Shown here: positions 45,274 through 57,260 of the stretch, piece after piece | Position numbering within the stretch: position 1 is the stretch's first letter | How the letters are laid out: each line of letters starts with the position of its first letter | NCBI RefSeq assembly: GCF_000092425.1 | Contig: NC_014221.1 | Span: 2,547,001 to 2,611,000 of the forward strand | Direction: 5' to 3' | Source: Truepera radiovictrix DSM 17093 | GTDB taxonomy: Bacteria; Deinococcota; Deinococci; Deinococcales; Trueperaceae | Length of the DNA: 64,000 nucleotides | Translations under genes and position numbers: made by a program | The notes under the pieces: generated by a model | What the model was told of the DNA's origin: nothing | Databases searched by the model: none | What the model saw: the letters and a program-made list of their open reading frames with translations, nothing else

Positions 45274-46758
45274 ATGAAGCTCTTTTCCGCCCACGAGATG
45301 CGCGCCGCCGACCAGGCGGCCGCGGATGCGGGGATCCCGCTGCTTCTGCTGATGGAGGCGGCGGGGCGCGCGGTCGCGGACGCCGTCACCCGCCACTTTG
45401 CGCACCCCGAGGTGCTCGTCCTCTGCGGTGGGGGCAACAACGGCGGCGACGGCTACGTGGCGGCGCGGCACCTGCTCGCGTCGCGGCGCGTCAGCGTCCT
45501 CGAGCTCTCGAGCGCGCCGCGTTCGGACGACGCCCGCACGATGCGGCGGGCGCTCCTCGCGCACGGCCTCACGCCTCGGCCCCTGGAGGAGGCGGCGCTC
45601 ACGCGCGCGCTCGAGGGGCGCCCCCTCGTCGTCGACGCGCTCTTTGGCAGCGGCTTGACGCGGCCGCTTGAGGGGGAGGTCGCGGCGGCCGTGGCGCGCG
45701 TCAACGCGAGCGGCTGCGAGGTCCTGAGCGTCGACGTGCCCTCGGGCGTCGCGTCGGACACGGGCGAGCTGCTCGGGCCGCACGTGCGGGCGACGCGCAC
45801 GGTGCAGCTCGCTGGTGCCAAGGTCGCCAGCCTCTTTCACCCCGCCCGGGCCGCTTTCGGCGCGGCCGAGGTCGCCGACATCGGGATTCCCAAGGCGATC
45901 CTCGAGGCCCACGCCAGCGTCACGGTGCTCTCCCCCGATGGGGTTCGCGCCCATCTGCCGACGCGCGCCCCCGACACCCACAAGTACGAGGTCGGCACCC
46001 TGCTCGTCATCGCGGGCTCAGCGACCTACTTGGGCGCGGCCGAGATGGCCTGCCGCGCGGCGCTCCGCGCGGGGGCGGGGCTCGTGACGCTGGCCTCAGA
46101 GGGGAGCTTTCCGGGGACCTGGCCGGAGATCATCCACGAACGCCTGGCGTGGGACCACGACCCCTTGGGGACGCTCGCCGAACTCGGCGAGAACCGCGCG
46201 CAGGTGCGCCTGATCGGCCCCGGGCTCGACCGCCGCGCGGCGGCGGTGCTGCCGGCCCTTATCGGGCAGCGGCGCGTACCGACGGTGCTCGACGCGGGCG
46301 CCCTGGGGGGCGGCGACGCTTGGGAGCGCGCGGTGCGCGACCACGGCCGCTGCGTCCTCACCCCGCACCACGGCGAGGCGGCGAAGCTCCTCGAAACGTC
46401 CGCCAAGGCAGTTCGCACCGCACCCCTCGAGGCGGCCCGGACGCTCGCCGAGCGCACCGGCGCGGTGGTCGTCCTCAAGGGCGCGACCACGGTCGTCGCC
46501 GCCCCCGACGGGCGCACGGCCGCCCATGCGGGCGGGCACCCGGGGATGGCGACCGGCGGCACCGGCGACGTGCTGGCGGGCCTTTTGGGCGCCTGGTGCA
46601 GCGATGAGGGGGCGCTCTTCGAGCGCGCCTGCGCGGGCGTCGTCGCCCACGCCCGCGCGGGGGAGCGCGCGGGCGCGCGCTTCGGCGACGGGCTCATCGC
46701 CACCGATCTCATCGGCGCGTTTCCGGAGGCGTGGCGGGAGCTCCGTGAGGGCCGGTGA
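45274..46758 (+). CDS. nnr: Bifunctional NAD(P)H-hydrate epimerase/dehydratase
   Basis: 494 residues that repair damaged NAD(P)H hydrates. The N-terminal YjeF-N domain (about 1-210) has CGGGNNGGDGYVAARHL; the C-terminal ribokinase-like dehydratase domain has GGTGDVLAGLLGAW. Start at 45274 is supported by TATAGT 6 nt upstream and by family alignment. The frame continues further upstream but without similarity. The TGA overlaps the thrB start (GTGA). Confidence 0.92.
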   Translation: MKLFSAHEMRAADQAAADAGIPLLLLMEAAGRAVADAVTRHFAHPEVLVLCGGGNNGGDGYVAARHLLASRRVSVLELSSAPRSDDARTMRRALLAHGLTPRPLEEAALTRALEGRPLVVDALFGSGLTRPLEGEVAAAVARVNASGCEVLSVDVPSGVASDTGELLGPHVRATRTVQLAGAKVASLFHPARAAFGAAEVADIGIPKAILEAHASVTVLSPDGVRAHLPTRAPDTHKYEVGTLLVIAGSATYLGAAEMACRAALRAGAGLVTLASEGSFPGTWPEIIHERLAWDHDPLGTLAELGENRAQVRLIGPGLDRRAAAVLPALIGQRRVPTVLDAGALGGGDAWERAVRDHGRCVLTPHHGEAAKLLETSAKAVRTAPLEAARTLAERTGAVVVLKGATTVVAAPDGRTAAHAGGHPGMATGGTGDVLAGLLGAWCSDEGALFERACAGVVAHARAGERAGARFGDGLIATDLIGAFPEAWRELREGR

Positions 46759-47708
46759 GCGTGGGGGTGAACGTGGGGGGCGACGTGGGGGGCGGTGAAG
46801 CGGAGGGCGCGAGGGTCCGCGTCCCCGCCACGAGCGCCAACCTGGGCCCCGGTTTCGACTGCTTGGGGCTGGCCGTGGGGCTCTACCTCGAGGTGCGCGC
46901 GCAGCTCGCCCCCTGCGACGCGTTTTTCTACCGCGGCCCAGGCAGCGTCCCGAGCCGCCCCGACAACCTCACCCACGAGGGGTTCCGGGCGGCCTACGCG
47001 GCGCTCGGCCGCCCCGCCCCGCGGGTCCGGTTCGAGGCGCACAACGAGATCCCGCTCGCGCGCGGCCTCGGGTCGTCGTCGGCGGCGCTCGTCGCGGGCG
47101 TCGCGCTCGCCGACCACTTTTCGGGGGGGGCGCTCGGGCGGGAGGGGGTCTTCGAGGTCGCTGCGGCGCTCGAGGGCCACCCCGACAACGTCGCGCCGGC
47201 GGTCTACGGCGGCTTTACCGTCTCCGCCAAGCGCGACGGCGACGGCTACCTCACCCAGGTGCTCGCTCTGCCCGCGCGCTGGCGGCTGCTCTTTGCCGTC
47301 CCCGACTTTGAGCTCTTGACCAGCGCGGCCCGCGCCGTGCTGCCCTCGCGCTACGGGCGCGACGACGCGGTCTTTACCGCGAGCCGCTGCGCCCTCTGGA
47401 CGACCGCGGTAGCGCTCGACCGGCCCGAGCTCCTGGGGGTCGCCTCGCAAGACCGGCTGCACGAACCCTTTCGTGAACCCCTCATCCCGGGGCTCGCCGC
47501 CTGTCGCCGCGCGCTGCTTGGGGCGGGGGCGAGCGCGGCCTTTTTGTCCGGCGCGGGGCCGACGCTCGGGGTGATCTACGTCGAACGCCCCGGCGACGAC
47601 GGGCTCGGCGAGCGCCTCAAGGGGCTCTTGCGGGCGTTCGCGGGGGCGGGGGAGGTGCTGGCGCTGCCGCCGAGCGCGGGCTACGTGATAGAGGCCGGTG
47701 GCTCGTAG
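46755..47708 (+). CDS. thrB: Homoserine kinase
   Basis: 317 residues of the GHMP kinase family, making O-phosphohomoserine in threonine synthesis. Motifs: VPATSANLGPGFDCLG at the N-terminus and the ATP loop PLARGLGSSSAALVAG. The GTG start overlaps the nnr stop, so the two are translationally coupled, an unusual pairing. No thrC or hom nearby. Confidence 0.9.
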   Translation: MSVGVNVGGDVGGGEAEGARVRVPATSANLGPGFDCLGLAVGLYLEVRAQLAPCDAFFYRGPGSVPSRPDNLTHEGFRAAYAALGRPAPRVRFEAHNEIPLARGLGSSSAALVAGVALADHFSGGALGREGVFEVAAALEGHPDNVAPAVYGGFTVSAKRDGDGYLTQVLALPARWRLLFAVPDFELLTSAARAVLPSRYGRDDAVFTASRCALWTTAVALDRPELLGVASQDRLHEPFREPLIPGLAACRRALLGAGASAAFLSGAGPTLGVIYVERPGDDGLGERLKGLLRAFAGAGEVLALPPSAGYVIEAGGS

Positions 47709-47732
47709 CGCGTGGCCTGTGGTTCGTGGCGC
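47708..47732. repeat. Dispersed GTGGCC-type repeat
   Basis: GCGCGTGGCCTGTGG followed by TTCGTGGCGC, right after the thrB stop. Same family as 48461-48516 and 61998-62027. Confidence 0.5.
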
Positions 47733-47734
47733 GG

Positions 47735-48262
47735 TCAGTGGGGTTCGGCGTAGGGCGAGCGGCTCAAAGTCGGGGCCTTGGCGCCCCCCTCGGCGACCGT
47801 CTCGAGCGCCTCTAAGCCGAGCGCCAGCCCTGCGGTGATCACCAGGGCGTAGAGCGCGATGCTGAGCCCCGAAAAGACCGCCAGCCGGTAGCGGTCCATC
47901 CCGAGCCCGACGCCCGTGACCGCGAGCGCCCACACCCCGATGAGCGGGGTGGTCGCGAGCACGAGCCACATCCCGTAGCGGTCGGCGAGCGCGCGAAAGC
48001 GTTCGGAGGTGCGCGTCTGGAGCCAAGGGCCGACGCGCGGAAGCCGCCTCAAACGCTCGAAGGCGAGGACGATGAGGAGGATCGGGGTGAAGTTCCCGAG
48101 AGCCGCCCACAGGGTCGCCGAGGCGTAGTCGAGGCCGAGCGCCACGGCTGCGGGGATCGCCACGTAGAGCCCGAAAAAGGGCAGAAAGCCGGCCAGCCAC
48201 GCCGTCGCGGCGCCGATCAGGTACGCCGTCACGGCCCCCTCCGCGGCGCCACGGGCGCGCAT
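47735..48262 (-). CDS. Small multidrug export family membrane protein
   Basis: 175 residues with about four to five TM helices. The pattern FLPFFGLYVAIPAAVALG followed by an LGNFTPILLIV stretch and a TPLIGVWALAVTG stretch fits the Sm_multidrug_ex family (PF06695), whose function is poorly defined. The ATG at 48262 is preferred (CAAGAT, a weak -10, 6 nt upstream); the longer frame to 48358 adds non-conserved residues. Confidence 0.65.
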   Translation of the reverse strand: MRARGAAEGAVTAYLIGAATAWLAGFLPFFGLYVAIPAAVALGLDYASATLWAALGNFTPILLIVLAFERLRRLPRVGPWLQTRTSERFRALADRYGMWLVLATTPLIGVWALAVTGVGLGMDRYRLAVFSGLSIALYALVITAGLALGLEALETVAEGGAKAPTLSRSPYAEPH

Positions 48263-48460
48263 GGGCCCATCTTGGTTGGTGTCACGAATAACCTCACAGA
48301 GTCGTAGCGAGATTGCGGCCGTAGGGCGACGCCAGCGCCCGCCTAGAGGCGCGCACACGCCCCAGAGACGCCCCCCGGCTAGGTCTTGGTTCCTTTGACT
48401 CTACCATACGCTCTGCGGGCAAGAGCGGGGTGTAAAAACGCTCAAAGGGGCTTCATGTTC

Positions 48461-48516
48461 GCGCGTGGCCCGTGGCCTGTAGCTCGTGGTCCACACACGG
48501 GCCACAAGCCACGCGC
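48461..48516. repeat. Imperfect palindrome of the GTGGCC family
   Basis: The arms GCGCGTGGC (48461-48469) and GCCACGCGC (48508-48516) enclose further GTGGCC-type units, making a REP-like hairpin downstream of the DUF815 gene. Confidence 0.5.
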
Positions 48517-48556
48517 AAGACGCGTCGGGGTCCCCCCCGCCACCCGACACCGCGGC

Positions 48557-49750
48557 TTACAGCAACCCCGCCCGCAGCACCTCGATAAACTGCTGCGCCG
48601 TGCGCCCAGAAAAGCCGTTGCCCCAGGCGGCAAAGCGCAGGGCCGCCTCGTCGCTGGCGGCGAGCTGCTCGCGCGCGGCGAGGGCGCGGACGATCTCCAG
48701 GTAGCGCCGCTGCGTGGCGTCGGGAAACGTGATCACGAGGCCGAAGCGGTCGGCCAGGGCCAAGCGTTCGTGCTGCGTGTCCCAGGCGTGCACGTCGTCG
48801 TCTAGGGGGTCGGGGCGGTCGGAGAAGCGCTCGCCGACAAGGTGGCGGCGGTTAGAGGTGGCGCACAAGAGGACGTTCTCGGGGCGCGCCGCGAGCGACC
48901 CCTCGAGGAGCGACTTGAGGGGGGCGTAGGCGGCGCTGCCCGCCTCGAACGCGAGGTCATCGGTAAAGAGCAGGTAGCGGTGCGGGCGCCCCCGCAGCAC
49001 CTCGAGGATCGCCGGAAGGTCGCCGAGGCGCTCCGGCGGGACCTCGACGAGGCGCAGCCCCCGGTCGGCGTAACGCGGCCCCAAGCTCCTAGCAGCGGTC
49101 GACTTCCCCGACCCACGCGGCCCGTAGAGGAGGGTGTGCTGCGCCCCCGGCGCGCCCGAGACGAACGCCTCAATGTTGCGAAAAAGGCGTTCTAGCGCCC
49201 CCTCCAACCCCACGAGGCGCGCCGCGTCGGGTTGCGCGGGGTGGGAAATCCCCCGGACGCCCGCGGCGCTCCAGCGAAACGCAACGTAGCGCGCCAGCTC
49301 GCCCGCGCCGTGCGCGGCGTAGCGCCCGAGCAACCGCGTCAACAGCGCCGCGGCGCCCTCGCGCTGGAGCGCCGCGGCGAGCTCAGCGACGGGCGCGGCG
49401 GGGGGCGGGGCCAGGGGCGACAGCGGGGGCAAGGAGCGCCCCAGAGCGCTCTGGGCGTACGCGTGCCAGTCGCGGCGCACGAGCGGCAAGAGGGCCTCCA
49501 GGTCGGCGCGGCCCCCCCGAACGAGGCCCTCCGGGGGCGCCTCGGCGCGCTTTGAGAGCGGCGTCTCGAGGTAGAGGAGCGCCTCGGCGGCGGCGTCGGG
49601 GAGGCTGCGCGCGCCCGCTTCGCCGAGCGCGCGGTAGAGCTCACAGTAGGCCGCCTCGAGGCTGGTCGCGCACGCCTCGTGGCGCGCGAGCCGCCCGAGC
49701 GCGCGGCACCACGGCAGCTCGGCAAGGGCACCGAAGACGAACAGGTTCAC
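48557..49750 (-). CDS. DUF815 family AAA-type ATPase
   Basis: 397 residues. The C-terminal two-thirds is an ATPase: Walker A GPRGSGKST, Walker B YLLFTDDLAFE, then LLCATSNRRHLVGE with the sensor residue and an arginine-rich lid. This order is that of DUF815 proteins (also called YcgB/YcjX-unrelated AAA). The N-terminus is helical. The GTG at 49750 is chosen because TATCGT lies 6 nt upstream. It is divergent from dnaX. Function unknown. Confidence 0.8.
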   Translation of the reverse strand: MNLFVFGALAELPWCRALGRLARHEACATSLEAAYCELYRALGEAGARSLPDAAAEALLYLETPLSKRAEAPPEGLVRGGRADLEALLPLVRRDWHAYAQSALGRSLPPLSPLAPPPAAPVAELAAALQREGAAALLTRLLGRYAAHGAGELARYVAFRWSAAGVRGISHPAQPDAARLVGLEGALERLFRNIEAFVSGAPGAQHTLLYGPRGSGKSTAARSLGPRYADRGLRLVEVPPERLGDLPAILEVLRGRPHRYLLFTDDLAFEAGSAAYAPLKSLLEGSLAARPENVLLCATSNRRHLVGERFSDRPDPLDDDVHAWDTQHERLALADRFGLVITFPDATQRRYLEIVRALAAREQLAASDEAALRFAAWGNGFSGRTAQQFIEVLRAGLL

Positions 49751-49819
49751 CCCCCTACGATAAACCGGCGCGCACCCCCGAGCGCTACCGGCTCGCGTCG
49801 GGTGATAGCATAAACGCGT

Positions 49820-51388
49820 ATGGCGGCGATCTACCAACGTGCAAGGCCGATCACGTTTGCTCAGGTGGTCGGTCAAGAACACGTCAAGGCGCCCCTGCAA
49901 GCGGCGCTCGCCAAAGGGCGCGTCGGTCACGCCTACCTCTTCTCCGGCCCGCGCGGCGTCGGCAAAACCACCACCGCGCGCCTGCTCGCCATGGCGGTCA
50001 ACTGCGAAGGGGAGGACAGACCGTGCGGCGCGTGCGAGTCGTGCCTCTTGGTGCGGCGCGGCGCGCACCCCGACGTCACCGAACTCGACGCGGCCAGCAA
50101 CAACTCGGTCGAAGACATCCGCGACCTGCGCGAAAAGGTGCGCCTCGCGTCGCTGCGCGGCGGGCGACGGGTGTGGGTGCTCGACGAAGCGCACATGCTC
50201 TCCAAGTCGGCCTCGAACGCGCTCTTAAAGACGCTCGAGGAGCCCCCCGAGGGGCTCGTCTTCATCCTCGCCACCACCGAGCCCGAAAAGCTCCCCCCGA
50301 CGATCCTCTCGCGCACCCAGCACTTCCGCTTCCGCCGGCTTTCCGAAGCGGAGATCGCCAGCAAGCTGCGCGCGCTCTGCCACGAGGCGGGGGTGAGCGC
50401 CGAGGAGGGGGCGCTCGCGCTCGTCGCGCGCGCCGCCGACGGCGCCATGCGCGACGCCGAGTCGCTTCTAGAGCGGCTCCTCACCACGGGCGCGCCGATC
50501 ACCCTGCAGGACGCCGAAGGGGCGCTCGGGCTGCCCCCGCAGGCGCGCCTCCAGGCGCTCGCGCGGCACCTCGCGGCGGGCGACTTGGCCTCGCTCTTCG
50601 CCGAAGCGAGCGCTCTTTACCGCGACGGCTTCGCCCCGCGCACCCTCGCCGAACGGCTCGCCGCCGAGCTGCGCGGGGCGCTCTACGCGCGCGTGGGGCT
50701 CGGCGGCGACTTCACCTTGGAGCTCGGTGAACGCGACCTCTTGCGCGCGCTCCACGCGCTCGACGACGAGATGGAGCGCTTCGTGCGCTACGACGACCTG
50801 TTCTCGCTCGAGGTCGCGCTCATCAAGACGCTCAACGCGCTCACGCACAACGTGCCCGCCGAAGCGGTCGCCGACGTCGCGCCGCAGCCGCCCGCCACGA
50901 GCGCTGAGACCCGCACTCCGGCGCCGGACACCCCGCCCTTTCGCGTAGGCCCGTCGGCCCAAACCCCAGCCGCGGCCGCCGCGCGCGCGCCCCTACCCGA
51001 CTTCGACCCGACCGGCCGCCCCGCCCCCGTCCACCCGCGTTCATCCCAGGCGCCCGCGCCGACCGCCACGACGCCCGCCACGACACCCACAACGACATCC
51101 AGCGCCACGACACCCAGCGCCACGGCACCCGCCGCCGCGAGCGCCGGGGCGCCGCTGCGGTGGCGCGACGTCACCGCCAAAGCGGGGGTGCAGCTGCGCG
51201 CCTTTTTAAACGACGCGCGGGTCACCGTCGAAGACGGGCGCGTGCACCTGAAGTTCGCGCACGACTTTCACTACAAGGAGACGGTTAAACGCCAGGCGGA
51301 GCTCGCGGCGCTCGTCGCGCAGGTCTCGGGGCAGGCGCTCAGCCTCGAGCTCGAGAGCCCCAAGGGGGACCTTGTAAAAAAGCCCTAG
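49820..51388 (+). CDS. dnaX: DNA polymerase III gamma (short product of dnaX)
   Basis: The zero-frame product has 522 residues. It has Walker A GPRGVGKTTTARLLA, a four-Cys zinc module between CEGEDRPCGACESC, Walker B VWVLDEAHML and the clamp-loader AAA+ fold, then a Pro/Thr/Ala-rich linker and the start of the tau-specific region. The stop TAG (51386) lies 4 nt after a slippery A AAA AAG. A TAGCAT hexamer precedes the ATG by 8 nt. The next genes are ybaB and recR, a widely conserved order. Confidence 0.93.
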   Translation: MAAIYQRARPITFAQVVGQEHVKAPLQAALAKGRVGHAYLFSGPRGVGKTTTARLLAMAVNCEGEDRPCGACESCLLVRRGAHPDVTELDAASNNSVEDIRDLREKVRLASLRGGRRVWVLDEAHMLSKSASNALLKTLEEPPEGLVFILATTEPEKLPPTILSRTQHFRFRRLSEAEIASKLRALCHEAGVSAEEGALALVARAADGAMRDAESLLERLLTTGAPITLQDAEGALGLPPQARLQALARHLAAGDLASLFAEASALYRDGFAPRTLAERLAAELRGALYARVGLGGDFTLELGERDLLRALHALDDEMERFVRYDDLFSLEVALIKTLNALTHNVPAEAVADVAPQPPATSAETRTPAPDTPPFRVGPSAQTPAAAAARAPLPDFDPTGRPAPVHPRSSQAPAPTATTPATTPTTTSSATTPSATAPAAASAGAPLRWRDVTAKAGVQLRAFLNDARVTVEDGRVHLKFAHDFHYKETVKRQAELAALVAQVSGQALSLELESPKGDLVKKP

Positions 51389-51939
51389 CGGAGCGCCGCG
51401 AGGCCGCTCCGCGCCCCACCCCGCCAGAGCCCCCCGCCGAACCCGCCGCGCCGCGCGCCGCGGCGGCCCCACCGCCGCAGCCCGACCCGCCACCGGGCCC
51501 CGGCAGCGCGCCGCTCGTCCCGCCCCCCGGGGTGAGCGCGCTCGGCGCCGTCCGCCCCGAGCGCGCCGCGCGGGACGAAACGGCGCCGCTCGGCCCCGAA
51601 GCCCCGACACCCGCTGCGCCCCCCGACGACGCGAGCGCGTTCGCCGACGAGCTGCCACCCGACTTCTGGGAGGAGGTGCCGCTCCCCGACCCGCCGCAGC
51701 GCGCGCCCCAGGACGCCGCCCCCGCCGGAGCGGGCACCGACAGAGCGGCGCAGCACCCCGAGGACGACCCGCGGTTTCGGCTGCTCCAGTCGCTCTTCCC
51801 AGGGCGCCTCGTCGCGTGGCAGGCGCACGCGCCGCGCAGCGAGGAGGACGCGTACGGCGACGCGGCGTATCGTGACACCCCCGAGACCCTGCACGGCGAC
51901 GCACACGACGGCTTGGAGGAGGGCGAAACGGTAGACTGA
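49820..51939 (+). CDS. dnaX: DNA polymerase III tau (frameshifted long product of dnaX)
   Basis: A -1 frameshift at 51376-51382 would avoid the TAG and continue in an open frame to TGA at 51937-51939, adding 185 residues after the slip (total about 706). The extension is Pro/Ala-rich and then acidic, and ends with DDPRFRLLQSLFPGRLVAW, like the C-terminal piece seen in long DnaX products. I infer that this is tau and the 522-residue product gamma. Confidence 0.7.
51362..51412 (+). promoter_or_regulatory. Programmed -1 frameshift signal in dnaX
   Basis: The slippery heptamer A AAA AAG (51376-51382) is in the correct phase. AAGGGGG (51362-51368) lies about 8 nt upstream as an internal Shine-Dalgarno. 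After a 5-nt spacer, GCGGAGCG (51388-51395) pairs with CGCTCCGC (51405-51412) in a perfect 8-bp stem with a 9-nt loop. All three elements match the E. coli dnaX signal. Confidence 0.78.
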
Positions 51940-52030
51940 GGTATTAGGTCGCTAGCGCCCGCGTGAAGGGCGGGTGCCGCCCGACGGAGCCGTTGCGAAG
52001 CCGGGTCGACCCACACACAAGGAGACGCGC

Positions 52031-52351
52031 ATGAACATGCAGAAGCTGATGAAAGAAGCCCAACGCGCCCAGCAGAAGATGCAGGAGGCGCAGGAGCGCC
52101 TCGCTACGCTCTCGGTCGAGGGGAGCGCTGGGGGCGGGCTCGTCACGGCGACCGCCAACGGCGAGGGGACCATCACCGCGATCAAGATCGACCCGAGCAC
52201 GGTCGACCCGGACGACCTCGAGCTTTTAGAAGACCTCGTGATGGCCGCCGTCAACGACGCCCAGCGCAAGGCCAAAGAGCTGCAAGAGAGCGAGATGAGC
52301 GCGGCCATGGGCGGCCTCGGGGGCTTGGGCGGTCTGGGGGGGATGTTCTAA
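52031..52351 (+). CDS. ybaB: YbaB/EbfC family nucleoid-associated protein
   Basis: 106 residues. The opening NMQKLMKEAQRAQQKMQEAQ helix and the middle GGGLVTATANGEGTITAIKID sheet, read as separate motifs, match YbaB/EbfC, a dimeric DNA-binding protein. The tail is Gly-rich. The ATG at 52031 has AAGGAG upstream. It lies between dnaX and recR, the conserved order. Confidence 0.9.
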   Translation: MNMQKLMKEAQRAQQKMQEAQERLATLSVEGSAGGGLVTATANGEGTITAIKIDPSTVDPDDLELLEDLVMAAVNDAQRKAKELQESEMSAAMGGLGGLGGLGGMF

Positions 52352-52360
52352 AGGCTCACC

Positions 52361-52424
52361 AGAAGTCAGGAGGCAGAAGTCAGCCATCTTCTGACGCCTG
52401 GCTTCTGACCCCTGACCCCTCCCT
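52361..52424. repeat. Inverted repeat of the TTCTGAC family
   Basis: Units of AGAAGTCAG on the left and CTGAC/CTTCTGAC on the right can fold into a hairpin in the ybaB-recR gap. The same unit is repeated at 29599-29631. Confidence 0.55.
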
Positions 52425-53015
52425 ATGCGCTACCCCCCCGCTTTGACCCAACTCATCCGCGAGCTCGGCCGCCTCCCCGGGATCGGCCCCAAGAGCGCCC
52501 AGCGGCTCGCGTTTTACCTCTTTAACCAACCCGAAGAGGACGTTAAAAGCCTCGCCGAGGCGCTCCTCAACGCCAAGGGCAACCTGCGGCAGTGCGAGCG
52601 GTGCTTTAACATCACCGACCAGGAGGTGTGCAGCGTCTGCCGCGACCCGGGGCGTGAACAGGGTCTTATCTGCGTCGTCGAGGCGCCCGCCGACCTGCTC
52701 GCCATCGAGCGTAGCGGCGAGTATAGCGGGCTCTACCACGTGCTCCACGGGGCGCTCTCACCGATGAACGGCGTCGGGCCGGACCAGCTGACCATTCAAC
52801 CGCTGCTCGCGCGCCTGGGCGGGGTGCGCGAGGTGATCCTCGCGACCGCCACGACCGTCGAGGGGGAGGCGACCGCGATGTACCTCGCGCGTCTTTTGGG
52901 TGAACTCAAGGTGCCGACCTCGCGGATCGCCTACGGGTTGCCGGTCGGCGGCGACCTCGAGTACGCCGACGAGGTCACCCTGGGCCGCGCCATCAGCAAC
53001 CGGCGCCCACTCTAG
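52425..53015 (+). CDS. recR: Recombination protein RecR
   Basis: 196 residues. RecR loads RecA at gaps with RecF and RecO. It has the N-terminal helix-hairpin-helix (LPGIGPKSAQRLA), the four-Cys zinc module (CERCFN, CSVCRD) and a Toprim domain (ICVVEAPADLLAIE). It ends dnaX-ybaB-recR. No strong ribosome site is seen before the ATG. Confidence 0.94.
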   Translation: MRYPPALTQLIRELGRLPGIGPKSAQRLAFYLFNQPEEDVKSLAEALLNAKGNLRQCERCFNITDQEVCSVCRDPGREQGLICVVEAPADLLAIERSGEYSGLYHVLHGALSPMNGVGPDQLTIQPLLARLGGVREVILATATTVEGEATAMYLARLLGELKVPTSRIAYGLPVGGDLEYADEVTLGRAISNRRPL

Positions 53016-53028
53016 GCCTGTAACCACA

Positions 53029-53056
53029 TTGACAATCTCGAAGCGCTCTATATAAT
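53029..53056 (+). promoter_or_regulatory. Consensus promoter upstream of topA
   Basis: TTGACA (53029-53034) and TATAAT (53051-53056), both perfect, are 16 nt apart. They lie about 150 bp before topA, leaving a GC-rich 5' untranslated leader of roughly 140 nt. Confidence 0.85.
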
Positions 53057-53205
53057 GGCAGCCCGGCTCTGCGCGCGCGGGGGCTGCTTGCGAGCCGTTT
53101 GTAAGCTGCGCGGGCGCGCCGCTCCGGCATGCTAGGCACACTGTCGTAAGGCGCCGCCGTCACCACCCGTCACGGCAGCCGCCGCGCAGCCTGTAAAGGA
53201 GGAAC

Positions 53206-56141
<2,936 letters not shown>

Positions 56142-56145
<4 letters not shown>

Positions 56146-56447
56146 GCGCCTCTGCGGGGTCGCCCCTTAACCTGCTGCACCTCGCCAAGGGCGACCCCGG
56201 CGCGCCCCAAACGGTCCCCGGGACGGCGCTGCAGGTCCAGGCCCTGGCCGAGCCGACCCCCCTGGACGCCGCCCCCATGTGGCTCGCGCTGTTAGCGGGT
56301 GAGCTCATCGTCGACTTGCCTCACGGCGACTTTCGGCTCCTCAAGGTGGGCGAGTGCCTGACGCTGCACACCCCGAGTGCGACCCTGACGCCCCTTGACA
56401 CCGCCGTGGTGCTGCGCTGCCCCCTCGGCGCGGCGACCGGCCAGTAG
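56142..56447 (+). CDS. Cupin-like small protein
   Basis: 101 residues. The strand-rich middle ([22 protein letters not shown], read as [13 protein letters not shown] then VGECLTLH) resembles a small beta-barrel (cupin) without the complete metal ligands. Start GTG 56142 overlaps the topA stop, so it is cotranslated with topA. Function unknown. Confidence 0.6.
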
Positions 56448-56555
56448 GCCGCAGGCCTAGCGCTCGTCAGGCGCCGCTACGCGCGACCGCGCGAGCGGCG
56501 CGCGGGCCCAAGCCCTCAGACCACCGCGCGCGCACTGCGTTAAACTGTAGACCTC

Positions 56556-57236
56556 GTGATCGAGTTTGAGCACGTCACCAAAACCTACCCGCGCACGCAC
56601 ACCCACGCCCTCAAAAACGTCCACTTCAGCATCCAGAAGGGGGAGTTTCTCTACATCACCGGGCACTCGGGGGCGGGTAAGTCCACGCTGCTGTCGCTGA
56701 TCCTGCGCCGCATCACGCCGACCGAGGGGCGCGTCTTTATCTTGGGCCAAGACCTCAGCCGCCTCCGCCCGAGCCGCTTGCCGCTGCTGCGCCGCCGCAT
56801 CGGCATGGTGTTTCAAAACCACCGCCTGCTCCCCAACATGAGCGCGCTCGACAACCTCGTCTTCGCCCTACGCGCCACCGGCGAACGCGGCAACCTCGAG
56901 CACCGCGCGCTGCTCGCTCTGCGGCAGGTCGCGCTCGCACACAAACGCAAAGCCTACCCGGTCGAGCTCTCGTTGGGCGAGCAGCAGCGCGTCGCCATCG
57001 CCCGCGCGATGGTCACCAACCCGCCGCTGCTACTCTGCGACGAACCGACCGGCAACCTCGACCCCGACACGAGTTGGGAGATTTTAGAGCTGCTTAACGA
57101 CATCAACATCAAGGGCACGACGGTCGTCGTCGCCACGCACGCCAAAGAGCTCGTCGACCAGCTCCGCCGCCGCACCATCGTGCTGCGTAGCGGCCAGATC
57201 GTCCGCGACGACGACGCGGGGGGGTACTCGCTCTAA
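56556..57236 (+). CDS. ftsE: Cell division ATPase FtsE
   Basis: 226 residues. Walker A GHSGAGKST, Walker B LLLCDEPTGNLD and the FtsE-type IGMVFQNHRLLPNMSALDN are present; the signature reads LSLGEQQRVAIARAM instead of LSGGEQ. FtsE with FtsX controls peptidoglycan hydrolases at the septum. No ftsX follows; the next gene is on the other strand, so FtsX is encoded elsewhere or this ATPase works with another partner. The ribosome site is weak. Confidence 0.85.
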   Translation: MIEFEHVTKTYPRTHTHALKNVHFSIQKGEFLYITGHSGAGKSTLLSLILRRITPTEGRVFILGQDLSRLRPSRLPLLRRRIGMVFQNHRLLPNMSALDNLVFALRATGERGNLEHRALLALRQVALAHKRKAYPVELSLGEQQRVAIARAMVTNPPLLLCDEPTGNLDPDTSWEILELLNDINIKGTTVVVATHAKELVDQLRRRTIVLRSGQIVRDDDAGGYSL

Positions 57237-57260
57237 CGTCCCGCCGGCCGCCGCTGCGCG

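Noticed and set aside
46026-48200. Very long minus-strand frame (724 codons) opposite nnr and thrB
   Set aside because: It is antisense to two clear enzyme genes; long shadow frames are expected at this GC content.
49751-50194. Upstream extension of the DUF815 frame
   Set aside because: It overlaps dnaX on the other strand; the GTG at 49750 has a leaderless promoter and matches the family start.
53057-53205. Possible small RNA or riboswitch before topA
   Set aside because: The leader is GC-rich, but I could not draw a conserved structure or terminator; left as an untranslated leader.
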